Positions 1 to 8,998 of a DNA stretch of 64,000 nucleotides are shown here, in pieces (position 1 is the stretch's first letter; each line of letters begins with the position of its first letter). The notes beneath the pieces are model-generated. The model was not told where the DNA came from and made no database searches. It saw nothing but the letters and a program-made list of their open reading frames with translations. Source of the stretch: an uncultured Akkermansia sp. (GTDB taxonomy: Bacteria > Verrucomicrobiota > Verrucomicrobiia > Verrucomicrobiales > Akkermansiaceae); contig CASFPZ010000003.1 in NCBI GenBank assembly GCA_949296365.1, forward strand, positions 1 to 64,000. The letters run 5' to 3'. The position numbers and the translations under genes were made by a program.

Positions 1-91
1 GGGAGGCATGATCTTTGTGGATGTAAACGCGGACTTCCGAGCAGACATGACCAGCTACAACGGAGCGATCGGTTACAAGTACACGTTCTAA
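1..91 (+). CDS. C-terminal end of an outer-membrane beta-barrel (autotransporter-like) protein, partial
   Basis: Only the last 29 codons are in the window, read from base 2 to the TAA at 89-91. The peptide alternates polar and hydrophobic residues and ends in ...GYKYTF, with a C-terminal phenylalanine. This is the usual signature of the last strand of an outer-membrane beta-barrel recognised by the BAM machinery, and it is common in autotransporter barrels. The family cannot be decided from so short a piece. A good terminator follows 45 bases later, so the gene ends its transcription unit. Confidence 0.55.
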   Translation, partial: GGMIFVDVNADFRADMTSYNGAIGYKYTF

Positions 92-135
92 GATAGGGGC
101 CAAGGGAACCCGACTTTATTAATTCCCATAATATG

Positions 136-174
136 AAAAAGCCGTCCAGGCACAGCCCTGAACGGCTTTTTTTG
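136..174 (+). terminator. Rho-independent terminator after the beta-barrel gene
   Basis: A stem of GCCGT-x-CAGG pairing with CCTG-x-ACGGC has one mismatch and a short loop. It is preceded by AAAAA and followed by a run of seven T. The A-rich 5' flank means it could also work on the minus strand. Confidence 0.8.
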
Positions 175-304
175 TCTATCGAAGAACGGCGTTGAATCTG
201 TCTGCCCGTATGTCATATTTTGAGAAAAACGCGTTTCGAGTGAAAGAATTCGGTTCCCACCTTACGTCTCTTATGTTAGATACAATGTAGTCACATAATT
301 CATT

Positions 305-1765
305 ATGGATATATCTTCATCACGTCGTCGTTTCTTGCAGACACTGGGTTTGGCAACTGGTGCATTGGCCGCTGGTGGATTGGCCCCGTCTGCTCAGGCC
401 CAAGGAGCTGGTTCTGCAAAGAATATCATTGTGCCTAATCCTGATTTGATCGGGCCATCTACTGACTGGACTCCGCGCCCCTCAGGATCTAAGTACATGG
501 GCGGGTTCCGCGCTCCTAAGTTGGATGTTGTCAAAATGGCTTTTGTCGGGGTCGGCGCTCGTGGATCCAGCCATGTTAGCCAATTATGCTCCATCGAAGG
601 GGTAGAAATTGTTGGTATCTGCGATTTGTATCAGGAACGTTGCGAACGAAATGCTGCAACGGTCGAAAAGAAGACGGGGAAACGCCCACCAATTTATTGT
701 AAGGGTGATCAGGATTACATCCGCATGTTCAAAGAAGTAAAACCGGATGCTGTGATTGTTTGCCCAAGTTGGGAATGGCATGCCCGGATTACTTGCGATG
801 CGATGAAACACCGTATTCATACGTTTACCGAAGTTCCTATCGCTATCAAGATGGAAGAGTTGTGGGATATTGTTAATACCTGCGAAGCTAGCCAAGTGCA
901 TTGTATGCAATTGGAAAACGTCAACTATGGACGTGAAGAATTAATGTTCCTCAACATGGTTCGTCAAGGCGTTATTGGCGAATTGCTCCATGGAGAAGCT
1001 GCTTACATTCACGAACTCCGCGGGCAAATGCATGAAGATGTCCCAGGGCGTGGCACGGGTAGCACGGGCTCCTGGAGAACTTACCATTATGCCGAACACA
1101 ACGGCAATTTGTACCCAACTCATGGCTTGGGCCCTGTGGCTCAATACATGAATTTGGCTCGCACAGAAGACAACTTCGGGCGTTTGGTCTCTTTCTCATC
1201 TCCTGCTTTGGGTCGCGCTGCCTATGCTAAGAAGAAGTTCCCTGCTGACCACAAGTGGAATAAACTCAATTTCCAGGGCGGTGATATGAACGTTTCTATC
1301 ATCAAGACGACAATGGGACGTACTATCCTCGTTGAATGGGATGAAACTAGCCCACGGCCATATTCTCGTTTGAACCTGATTCAAGGAACTCTCGGAACGC
1401 TTGCTGGTTTCCCAACGCGCGTCGCCGGTGAAAAATTGGGGAACGGCAATTACCATTCATGGCTTGAGGGTGAAGCCTTGGCGGAAATCTACGAAAAATA
1501 CGATCATCCGTTGTGGAAACGTCTCGGTGAACTTGCCAAAAAGATGGGTGGACACGGTGGCATGGACTTCGTCATGCTCTATCGCATTATCGAATGCTTG
1601 CGTAAGGGCGAACCTATGGATCAAAACGTCTACGAAGGTTGTTTTTGGTCGGCTGTCACTCCTCTGTCTGAAGCTTCAGTCGCTCAGGGTGGTATGCCTC
1701 AGGTATTCCCGGACTTTACTCGCGGCGATTGGAAGACAACTGCTCCTTTGGGAATCATTCCATAA
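305..1765 (+). CDS. GH109 family glycosidase (alpha-N-acetylgalactosaminidase type), Tat-exported
   Basis: The 486-residue protein begins with a twin-arginine signal (SRRRFLQ at residues 6-12, then a hydrophobic stretch to about 30). An NAD-binding Rossmann core of the Gfo/Idh/MocA type follows, with the GVGARG loop at 82-87. The length, the HGLGP segment near 273 and the ending TTAPLGIIP match the GH109 group of this superfamily, which uses bound NAD to cleave alpha-linked GalNAc. In a mucin degrader the likely role is removal of GalNAc from O-glycans or blood-group A structures in the periplasm. The gene stands alone between two terminators. The family call is strong; the exact substrate is inferred. 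Confidence 0.88.
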   Translation: MDISSSRRRFLQTLGLATGALAAGGLAPSAQAQGAGSAKNIIVPNPDLIGPSTDWTPRPSGSKYMGGFRAPKLDVVKMAFVGVGARGSSHVSQLCSIEGVEIVGICDLYQERCERNAATVEKKTGKRPPIYCKGDQDYIRMFKEVKPDAVIVCPSWEWHARITCDAMKHRIHTFTEVPIAIKMEELWDIVNTCEASQVHCMQLENVNYGREELMFLNMVRQGVIGELLHGEAAYIHELRGQMHEDVPGRGTGSTGSWRTYHYAEHNGNLYPTHGLGPVAQYMNLARTEDNFGRLVSFSSPALGRAAYAKKKFPADHKWNKLNFQGGDMNVSIIKTTMGRTILVEWDETSPRPYSRLNLIQGTLGTLAGFPTRVAGEKLGNGNYHSWLEGEALAEIYEKYDHPLWKRLGELAKKMGGHGGMDFVMLYRIIECLRKGEPMDQNVYEGCFWSAVTPLSEASVAQGGMPQVFPDFTRGDWKTTAPLGIIP

Positions 1766-1797
1766 AAACTTTATTTAATAGTTAGTTCTATTAGAGG

Positions 1798-1834
1798 TAG
1801 CCGACTTTTCTGCTAGAGAAGTCGGCTATTTTTA
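1798..1834 (+). terminator. Rho-independent terminator after the GH109 gene
   Basis: A perfect ten-base stem (TAGCCGACTT with AAGTCGGCTA) closes an 11-base loop and is followed by a T-run. It lies 33 bases after the GH109 stop codon. Confidence 0.88.
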
Positions 1835-1940
1835 GGTGCTACTTGCAAAATGTTCTCATACTGTATTTAGAAGCGTAGAACAACCAAAACGGAGCAGTAG
1901 AAAAGAGGTCTTTCGATGAGAAGATAGCCCATAAGGGAGT

Positions 1941-3059
1941 ATGACTAAAAATACAGATAAACAAGCGATTGATAACTTGGTAGATAACTTCCGTGGTTAT
2001 GCGGTGCTGCTTCGTAAAATCAAGCAGCGGGTATTGGTTGCCCAACAACGGGCGATTTATGTAGCCAACGAAGAAATGCTCCGCATGTATTGGGATATTG
2101 GAGGCATGTTGCAGCAAAGTCAAGATGCAGACGGATGGGGTAAGAAAACCTTGCAACGCTTGTCCGTGGACCTGAAGAATGATTATTCCGAAATAAAGGG
2201 TTTCTCTGTGCGCAACATGCAGTGTATGATACAGTTCTTCAACGAATACAACCAAGAACTTACGATGGTGAAAGGTGCTGATTCTTCAATTGCGCAACCA
2301 CTGGTTGCGCAATTAGGTCAATACAATTTCTCACTTCCTATAAAACATCTATCATGGGCGCATAACCTCATACTTTTGCAGCAAGTTAAGGATATTCGTG
2401 CCCGTTATTGGTACATGGTTTAGAGTATCACCTCCCATTGGTCAAAGCGTTATCTGCAAGAAGCCATCAGACTTAATGACTACGGCAAGCATGGAGCATT
2501 GGCTAACAATTTCAGTGAAACCTTGCCTGTGCCGGAAGCGAACGATGTGAAATCGATGCTCAAAGACCCGTATATATTCGATATGTTGACCTTTACCGAC
2601 CAATACAATGAGCGTGATGTGGAAATCGGTTTGGTGAAGCATGTAGAGAAATTCCTTGTAGAAATGGGTGCCGGCTTTGCTTTTATGGGGCGGCAGTACC
2701 ATATCGAGGTTTCGGGTGATGATTACTATATTGACATACTGATGTACAATGCGTTTCTGCATCGTTATCTGGTAATTGAGTTGAAAGATACGGACTTCAT
2801 GCCAGAATATATCGGTAAACTGAACTTTTACTGTTCTGCAGTGGACGATATTCTTTGCCGGGAGGGAGATAACCGAACCATCGGATTGCTACTTTGTAAG
2901 AGCAAAGACCGTATCAAGGCTGAATATGCTTTGCGTGACATTCAGAAGCCCATCGGCATATCCGACTACGAATTAGGACAAGCCTTACCGAAAGACTTCC
3001 GAGGTAGTTTGCCAACCATTGAAGAAATCGAAAAAGAATTGGAATCCGATAGCCACTAA
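1941..3059 (+). pseudogene. YhcG/DUF1016-type PD-(D/E)XK nuclease gene interrupted by one in-frame TAG
   Basis: Codons 1-160 give the helical N-terminal DUF1016 domain, ending ...ARYWYMV. A TAG sits at 2421-2423, and the same frame then continues without any other stop to 3059. The downstream part holds the nuclease domain, with the core DYYIDILMY followed by LVIELK (the D and ExK of the PD-(D/E)XK fold). YhcG homologues normally have Glu or Gln at the amber position, so one base change (for example CAG to TAG) explains it. The undamaged protein would be 372 residues, a normal family length. The start is preceded by an AAGGGAG purine run, unlike most genes here, which suggests transfer from another phylum. 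Whether truncated pieces are made is unknown. Confidence 0.85.
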
Positions 3060-3179
3060 AATACTTAATATTCCATTTTTCAAAAAAGACAACACTATGG
3101 ATGTCAAAGATATATTTGTAGAATCATATCAACCGAAATGAAAAGATGAATTGGCGGACAAGATCCTAAAATTGTTGAG

Positions 3180-3704
3180 ATGACTTTGCGGACTCGCCGC
3201 CTGTTAGCTCAATTCAATTCGACGGACTATGGTGATACCGAACGTAGAGAATCCCTCTTGTGCGAGATATTCGGCAAGATGGGGAAAGGGGTTCATGTGG
3301 ATATTGATTTCCACTGTGAATACGGAAAGCATATTTTCATCGGCGATAAAGTTATCATCAATATGAATTGTACATTAGTGGATAACAATTACATTGTGAT
3401 CGGCAATGATGTCCTCATTGCCTCAAATGTACAAATTTATACTGCTACTCATTCAACAAAAGTGCGAGAACGTATGGTACAAAATTGGTCTGAAGGACAA
3501 GAAATTTGCCGAACCTATGCTTTGCCGGTTGCTATAGAAGACGGTGTTTGGATTGGTGGCGGGGCAATTATCTTGCCAGGAGTGATCATTGGCCGCAATT
3601 CTGTCATTGGCGCAGGAAGTGTTGTTTCTCGTTCTATCCCTCCTAATTGTGTCGCTGTAGGTAACCCATGCCGTGTCATCAAACATATAGACAATGAAGA
3701 ATGA
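3180..3704 (+). CDS. Maltose/galactoside O-acetyltransferase-like protein with decayed 5' end
   Basis: The 174-residue product is a left-handed beta-helix acetyltransferase built from hexapeptide repeats (for example IGNDVLIA, GVIIGRNSV, GAGSVV). The catalytic His lies in YTATHS at about residue 91. Acetyl-CoA-dependent O-acetylation of a sugar is the family activity. Normal members have about 20 more N-terminal residues (the Mac domain). Upstream bases still encode recognisable remnants: DPKIVE in the same frame, after a TGA at 3147-3149, and KDELADK in another frame. The start therefore seems lost by small indels. The hexapeptide core may fold, but full activity is doubtful. With the broken yhcG gene it forms a degrading acquired patch. 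Confidence 0.75.
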   Translation: MTLRTRRLLAQFNSTDYGDTERRESLLCEIFGKMGKGVHVDIDFHCEYGKHIFIGDKVIINMNCTLVDNNYIVIGNDVLIASNVQIYTATHSTKVRERMVQNWSEGQEICRTYALPVAIEDGVWIGGGAIILPGVIIGRNSVIGAGSVVSRSIPPNCVAVGNPCRVIKHIDNEE

Positions 3705-3814
3705 TCTTCCTGACTTGTCACTGGTGGCATATTGGGTGCCTTCCAGGGGGTTCGTTTTTTCTTGATCCCGAAAAACAATTTTGCAAATCTAACGCCGAAA
3801 GTCTTTTATAGTCG

Positions 3815-5326
3815 ATGAAGGTTGTCTATTGGATTATTGTTGGTTTGATGTTATGCTTTCAGGACTCTGGATGGGCTGCGCGGCCTAACATTGTCTTGAT
3901 TAATGCGGATGATTTAGGATGGGCTGAATTAGGTTGTTATGGTCAAAAAAAGATTAAAACGCCACACATCGACCAATTGGCTTCTCAAGGCCAAAGGTGG
4001 ACGAATTTTTATTCGGGGGCTCCTGTGTGTTCGCCTTCGCGAAATGTGTTGATGACTGGTCGCCACACCGGAGTTAACGACGTACAGGACCTCAAACGCG
4101 TGGATCCTAAGGAAAGTTGGTATGATATCAAAAAGGGGGACTGGCCGATATCTGCCGAGGCTTATACGATTCCGCAAGCGTTGAAGAAAGCGGGATATGC
4201 GACGGGTGGGTTTGGCAAATGGGGTTTGGGTGAATTCGGTACGACAGGAGCCCCAGACAAACATGGTTTTGACCATTTTTACGGGTATACAGATCAAAAG
4301 GTGTGCCATTCTTATTATCCGCCTTATATTTGGGATGATGGTAAAAAAATCCCGCTTAACAATGAAAAATCTCCAGCAACAACAGGCCACCTGTTGGGAA
4401 ATCGCCCCAGAAAGGGTTTTACGGCAGATGATTATCGGGCTCAGGTTCATTCTTCTGATCTTATTGCCGATAAAATGCTGGACTTTGTGAAACGGTGCGC
4501 TGCGGATAAAGAACATCCCTTCTTCCTGTACTACGCTCCTCTTGAACCACATGTGGCTATGCAGCCTTTGCAAAGATGGATTGAAACCTATCCGAAACAT
4601 TGGGATAAGAATCCTTACAACGGACAGCAAGATTATTTGCCTCATCCGAGACCACGCGCTGCTTATGCTGCAATGATCTCTCAAATGGATGCCAATGTCG
4701 GCCGCCTTTTGGAGGCGTTGAAAACCTATGGCTTGGAGAAAAATACAATCGTCATATTTACAAGCGACAATGGCACAACACACGACGTGGGAGGTGTCGA
4801 TCATCAATTTTTCGATTCAGTGAGGGGGTTGCGCGGTCTGAAAGGGCAGTTGCACGAAGGCGGCATCCGTGTGCCGGGGATTATCCGGTGGCCTGGGAAA
4901 GTGAAGGCTGGTACGGTTGTCGCTCAACCTGCCTACCATGCGGACGTGATGCCGACATTGTGTGCTCTCGTTGGGGCTGATCCTGGTCAACCTTTGGGCT
5001 CTGATCTTTCCCCTGTTCTTTTAGGCCAATCTAAGAAACTTCCCAATCGGCGTCCTATGGTGTGGGCCGGGGGCGGTTATGGTGGTCAAGTCGCTGTGAG
5101 AATTGGCAAAATGAAAGTGATGCGCAAAAATCTTACGGGCAAACGTCAACCTGGCCCTTGGGAGGTCTACGACTTAAATCGCGACCCTGGGGAAAAGAAA
5201 AACCTTGCCGACAAGTATCCAAAATTGATTGAAGAGGCAATCTCTATTCTCGAAAAAGAATACAAAGCCTCCAAAGGGTTCCCTCTGTTAAAATACAAAG
5301 CTCCTGAGCCCGGTAAAAAAAGTTGA
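3815..5326 (+). CDS. Secreted sulfatase (formylglycine type)
   Basis: The 503-residue protein has a signal peptide (about residues 1-21) and then a complete sulfatase fold. Visible residues are the metal aspartates in NADDLGW (32-33), the CSPSR motif in which Cys72 would become formylglycine, GKWG with Lys135, His246, and the metal pair in SDNG (Asp318, Asn319). It resembles arylsulfatase A-type enzymes that desulfate mucin or glycosaminoglycan sugars. The target linkage cannot be read from the sequence. No sulfatase-maturing enzyme lies in the window, so that factor must be elsewhere. TTGCAA at 3781 and TATA-like bases at 3805-3812 sit just before the start codon. Confidence 0.92.
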   Translation: MKVVYWIIVGLMLCFQDSGWAARPNIVLINADDLGWAELGCYGQKKIKTPHIDQLASQGQRWTNFYSGAPVCSPSRNVLMTGRHTGVNDVQDLKRVDPKESWYDIKKGDWPISAEAYTIPQALKKAGYATGGFGKWGLGEFGTTGAPDKHGFDHFYGYTDQKVCHSYYPPYIWDDGKKIPLNNEKSPATTGHLLGNRPRKGFTADDYRAQVHSSDLIADKMLDFVKRCAADKEHPFFLYYAPLEPHVAMQPLQRWIETYPKHWDKNPYNGQQDYLPHPRPRAAYAAMISQMDANVGRLLEALKTYGLEKNTIVIFTSDNGTTHDVGGVDHQFFDSVRGLRGLKGQLHEGGIRVPGIIRWPGKVKAGTVVAQPAYHADVMPTLCALVGADPGQPLGSDLSPVLLGQSKKLPNRRPMVWAGGGYGGQVAVRIGKMKVMRKNLTGKRQPGPWEVYDLNRDPGEKKNLADKYPKLIEEAISILEKEYKASKGFPLLKYKAPEPGKKS

Positions 5327-5413
5327 CCCATCCCTTAACCACAAAAGAGTCTCTCCCTGCCGCAGCAGGGTCTCTGCGATTATTGTCTACTCGGCGGAGG
5401 TGTGAGATCGAGT

Positions 5414-6142
5414 TTAAGTTTGAGGGGGAAGTGTTTGGTCCTCTGAAATGAAATCGGCAAACTGAATCAGTTTGTCTTCCCGCCCAAATAACACAAGAAT
5501 ATCTTTTTCTTGAAATTCTTCATCAGGATCTGGTGTGCCGATAACTGATGCTAGGGGTAGATCAATGATGTTTTCCGTAGCAAGGTCGAATCCGCGTCGA
5601 ATTGTCAACAAGTTCAGTTTGAATTTAGTTCGTAATTCGACGTCGCGCAATTTATGACCGATCCAAACGGAAGGTAATTCCATTTCTGCAATGGTGTGCT
5701 CCGCGTCCATGGGGGCTGCACGGAGGAATCTAGGAGATTGCAATTGACTGGCAAATTGAAAGGCTGTGATTTGAGCCAGGTTAATGAACCTGATGTTCAT
5801 CTGTTGCAGGATGCGTTGGTGAGCATCGTTGACTGCGCGGACGTAGAGCTGTTTGACTCCCATTTGCTGCAGATAGAAAGCAACCAATAAATTGGTTTCG
5901 AAACTGCCGCCTATGGAGACTATAACTACGCTGTCTTGGTCGAAGTCGAGATCGTTAAGTGAGGCTTGGGTGAAATCTTTAAGAGTCATGGCATAGTTAA
6001 CCTGATCCTGGATGTCTTCCAAGGATTCGTCGGGGCCTCCGACAGCAATGACAAAATTGTTTCTGTTGGACAACTCGAGGCAGAGATACTTCCCGAATTG
6101 ACCCATGCCGATGATCGTGTATTTCAACTTCAGGGATTTCAT
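5414..6142 (-). CDS. ktrA: Potassium uptake regulatory subunit, TrkA/KtrA type
   Basis: The 242-residue cytoplasmic protein has an N-terminal RCK Rossmann domain (IGMGQFGKYL near residues 12-21) and a C-terminal TrkA_C-like domain after about residue 155. KtrA/TrkA proteins bind nucleotides and gate the membrane K+ channel subunit. It starts 19 bases after the stop of the TrkH-type subunit, so the two form an operon. A single RCK-C module and the length of 242 fit KtrA better than double-domain TrkA. Confidence 0.88.
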   Translation of the reverse strand: MKSLKLKYTIIGMGQFGKYLCLELSNRNNFVIAVGGPDESLEDIQDQVNYAMTLKDFTQASLNDLDFDQDSVVIVSIGGSFETNLLVAFYLQQMGVKQLYVRAVNDAHQRILQQMNIRFINLAQITAFQFASQLQSPRFLRAAPMDAEHTIAEMELPSVWIGHKLRDVELRTKFKLNLLTIRRGFDLATENIIDLPLASVIGTPDPDEEFQEKDILVLFGREDKLIQFADFISEDQTLPPQT

Positions 6143-6161
6143 AAATGGAGGGTATAGAGCG

Positions 6162-7982
6162 TTACGTCAACGGAATTCTGATTGTGGGATACGAGTAATG
6201 CTTGGGTGTGGCTTTCCCCAACATCGCGACAAGGAAGAGGAAAAGACCGGTTCGACCTACGATCATGTTGATAATAATGAGGTACTTAGGAAATGTTTGC
6301 AAGTCGCCAGTGATTCCCATGGAGAGTCCTGTGGTAGAAAATGCACTGCAAATTTCGAAAAGCAGTGTTAGGAATGGCAGATTTGTTTGAGTTGTTGAAA
6401 TCAAAATGGTCATACCGCCAATCCAAAGGCAACACATGGCAACTGTACATAAACACCGAGATACCACATCTGGTGCAATTCGTCGTCGGAAAAAGACAAC
6501 ATGATCCTGACCTCGGATGACACGGATAATTTCTCCAAAGACAATACTAAATGTGGTAGTACGAATGCCGCCTGCTGTGCCGCTAGGGCTTCCTCCTATG
6601 ACCATGATAATGCATAACAGAAAACAGGAAGACGGAGAGTACAACCCTATGTCGGTCAAGTTAAATCCGGCCGTCCTTCCAGAAACGCTGTCGAAATAAC
6701 AAATCATGAGGCGCTCGTACCATGGTTTATCAAACAAACTTTGATTTGTTAAAAACAAAATGGTTGTTGCACCAATCACAAGTGAAAAAGAAGTGCATAA
6801 AACAAGTTTGGCAAAGGGCGACCATGGCTGTTTTTGTAATCTTTTTGAAGAATGCTTTTTGCACCAGTAGATAAAATGCTTGCCTACTTCTTGATGTAAA
6901 ACAAAACCAAATCCCCCCATGGCAATGAGCCCTGTAATGATGAATTGCCCAAGATAACATTGGGAGACACTGCTAGTGGCTAATCCATTGGGAAAAGTCG
7001 AAAAACCTGCATTGCAAAATGCTGATACAGCATGAAATATAGCGTGCCACCACAGTTCATCTCCGAGGTTGACGCCCTGTGCTTTCCAGGTGAAATACAA
7101 TAGTGTAGCGCCTATGCCTTCTAATAAAAAGGTAATGATGACGATACTGCGTACTGATGATACTGTGGTGTGCAAGTTGTTTTCATCAAGTAAGTTGCGC
7201 AGTAGTACTCGATCTTTCATCGAAATCCCTTGCCCGGCGATCATGGCGATAAAATAGGCAAAGGTCATGACTCCTAAACCCCCGAGCTGAATGAGACACA
7301 ATACAAAAAATTGCCCAGTCCAAGTAAAACATTCGGTAAAATTGACACTCGTTAACCCGGTCACACAAACGGCGCTTGCACTTGTAAATAAAGCATCGGT
7401 AAATGATATTCCGCGATAGGTTGCATTGGGTAACATTAATAAGAGGCTTCCCACGAGAACGAGCCCGGTAAGAGATACAACAAACTGCAAGGCGGGCGGC
7501 ATTAACGCTTGTCTCCTCTTCCTAAATCGACGAGAAAAATAGCCTTCTCGGTTTGACTTTGTCGTTAAGGGCGCTTGAACTCGCTTTTCGATGAGCCATT
7601 GAAACAAATGAGTTAATGAGACTAGTCCTGTTACTAGCACCAAAAGGGCCATGATTGACAGGCGGATGATTTCTCCTCGATAAATGAGCACGCCAGAGGC
7701 TCTGTCAGACCATATTACGATGCCAATGATGCCCAAACAACAAATGATTTGGAATAAAATTAAACGCAAAGGCGGCCTTAATTCCTTCTCCCCTGTCAGG
7801 TAGAATCCACAAACTCCAACCAAATGCATGAGCGTAGCTAGTGCTTCTACCTTGGTAACCCAAGCGTACTGGCCGTTATTACTGTCCCATCCTAGTTCGA
7901 AAAGGATACTGGCAAACATGCCAATTAAGCCTATCAAGGAAATACATCTGAAAAATTTGAACTGTTTCGCGTCTGGGGCCAT
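6162..7982 (-). CDS. TrkH/KtrB-type potassium transporter with extra N-terminal membrane segments
   Basis: The 606-residue integral membrane protein carries the repeated pore-loop elements of the TrkH/KtrB superfamily (for example TSASAVCVTGLTSVN, SAFCNAGFSTF, GRTAGFN, FSTTGLSMG). K+ enters through a pore formed by four such repeats. It has roughly 130 additional N-terminal residues with about four predicted membrane helices and a basic linker (RRFRKRRQ). This makes it longer than classical KtrB (about 450 residues). The start codon is ATG, with a plausible promoter upstream. Confidence 0.88.
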   Translation of the reverse strand: MAPDAKQFKFFRCISLIGLIGMFASILFELGWDSNNGQYAWVTKVEALATLMHLVGVCGFYLTGEKELRPPLRLILFQIICCLGIIGIVIWSDRASGVLIYRGEIIRLSIMALLVLVTGLVSLTHLFQWLIEKRVQAPLTTKSNREGYFSRRFRKRRQALMPPALQFVVSLTGLVLVGSLLLMLPNATYRGISFTDALFTSASAVCVTGLTSVNFTECFTWTGQFFVLCLIQLGGLGVMTFAYFIAMIAGQGISMKDRVLLRNLLDENNLHTTVSSVRSIVIITFLLEGIGATLLYFTWKAQGVNLGDELWWHAIFHAVSAFCNAGFSTFPNGLATSSVSQCYLGQFIITGLIAMGGFGFVLHQEVGKHFIYWCKKHSSKRLQKQPWSPFAKLVLCTSFSLVIGATTILFLTNQSLFDKPWYERLMICYFDSVSGRTAGFNLTDIGLYSPSSCFLLCIIMVIGGSPSGTAGGIRTTTFSIVFGEIIRVIRGQDHVVFFRRRIAPDVVSRCLCTVAMCCLWIGGMTILISTTQTNLPFLTLLFEICSAFSTTGLSMGITGDLQTFPKYLIIINMIVGRTGLFLFLVAMLGKATPKHYSYPTIRIPLT

Positions 7983-8002
7983 GGTTCCTTGCCGTGCGCG
8001 TT

Positions 8003-8030
8003 AGTGTAAGGGAAGCGAAAAATTGAACAA
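8003..8030 (-). promoter_or_regulatory. Candidate promoter of the potassium transporter operon
   Basis: On the minus strand TTGTTC (8030-8025) is followed after 16 bases by TACACT (8008-8003). The expected transcription start near 7996 gives a leader of about 14 bases. The site lies between the divergent hisF and transporter genes. Confidence 0.45.
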
Positions 8031-8079
8031 GCACAATTTGGACTTTCCCTTGTGGGCGGCTAGTCGTAACATAAAAAAC

Positions 8080-8841
8080 GTGCTTGCAAAACGCATCATA
8101 CCCTGTCTGGATGTGACCAATGGCCGTGTGGTCAAAGGAACTCATTTTGTCAATCTCCGCGATGCGGGTGACCCCGTGGAATGTGCTCTTGCGTACGACA
8201 AGCAAGAAGCGGATGAACTTGTATTTTTGGATATTACTGCTTCTTCTGATGGTCGATCTATCATGGAAGATGTTGTTCGCAGAACGGCTGATTGTTGTTT
8301 TATGCCTCTTACTGTTGGTGGGGGAATCCGCTCAGTTGCAGATATGAGACGGATGCTCTTAGCGGGGGCTGATAAAATTTCACTTAATACGGCTGCAATT
8401 CAACGCCCTGACCTCATTAATGAAGGTGCTATCGCTTTTGGTAGCCAATGCATTGTCGTTGCTATCGATGCCAAAAAATTATCGTTTGGCAAATGGGGGG
8501 TCTATACTCATGGCGGTCGCAATTACGTCGGACTTGACGCTGTTGAATGGGCTTGTGAGGCTGAACGCCGAGGCGCTGGAGAAATCCTCCTGACTAGTAT
8601 GGATGCCGATGGCGCCAAAAATGGTTATGATGTTGCTCTTACTCGTGCTGTTAGTGAAGCTGTCCGCATCCCTGTAATTGCAAGTGGTGGCGCCGGTAAT
8701 CTCGAGCATATGGCAGAAGTCCTCATGCAGGGGCAAGCTGATGCCGTGTTGGCCGCTTCGATTTTTCACTTCGGCGAATATACAATCCCACAGGCGCGTG
8801 CTTATTTTACGTCCCTAGGAATTCCCGTCCGTCCCTTGTAA
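8080..8841 (+). CDS. hisF: Imidazole glycerol phosphate synthase, cyclase subunit
   Basis: The TIM-barrel protein contains [16 protein letters not shown] near its start and the phosphate-binding GGGIRS and ASGGAG loops. With HisH it converts PRFAR and glutamine-derived ammonia to imidazole glycerol phosphate and AICAR. An upstream in-frame ATG exists at 8023. The GTG at 8080 is preferred because it gives the canonical N-terminus (M)[11 protein letters not shown] and a 253-residue protein, the normal family length. The gene is isolated here from other his genes. Confidence 0.93.
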   Translation: MLAKRIIPCLDVTNGRVVKGTHFVNLRDAGDPVECALAYDKQEADELVFLDITASSDGRSIMEDVVRRTADCCFMPLTVGGGIRSVADMRRMLLAGADKISLNTAAIQRPDLINEGAIAFGSQCIVVAIDAKKLSFGKWGVYTHGGRNYVGLDAVEWACEAERRGAGEILLTSMDADGAKNGYDVALTRAVSEAVRIPVIASGGAGNLEHMAEVLMQGQADAVLAASIFHFGEYTIPQARAYFTSLGIPVRPL

Positions 8842-8918
8842 TAAGGGCTGAAGGAACGTTTCGCTTCTATCCCTCGCCATCCAACAAATGGCTTTCTGCG
8901 CTTTTGAAAACAAGTAAA

Positions 8919-8954
8919 TAAAAAATGCCACCGGAATTGCAGAACCAGCGGCAT
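8919..8954 (-). terminator. Rho-independent terminator of pfkA
   Basis: On the minus strand, TGCCGCTGG pairs with CCGGTGGCA (two G-U pairs) around a ten-base loop, followed by TTTTTTA. It lies about 45 bases after the pfkA stop. Confidence 0.75.
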
Positions 8955-8998
8955 TCAAAAATTGATTGGATAACTCCCCCGTTCCAACTACTGGCGGA

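Noticed and set aside
2421-2423. TAG in the nuclease gene as pyrrolysine or recoded amber
   Set aside because: TAG is used as a normal stop by other genes in the window and no recoding structure is seen.
3929-4807. Long minus-strand open frame (292 codons) inside the sulfatase gene
   Set aside because: It is antisense to a complete sulfatase, rich in Arg/Ile/Phe with no motif; a shadow frame.
5355-5370. Short hairpin CCCTGC/GCAGGG between the sulfatase and ktrA as a terminator
   Set aside because: Six-base stem without a T-run on either strand.
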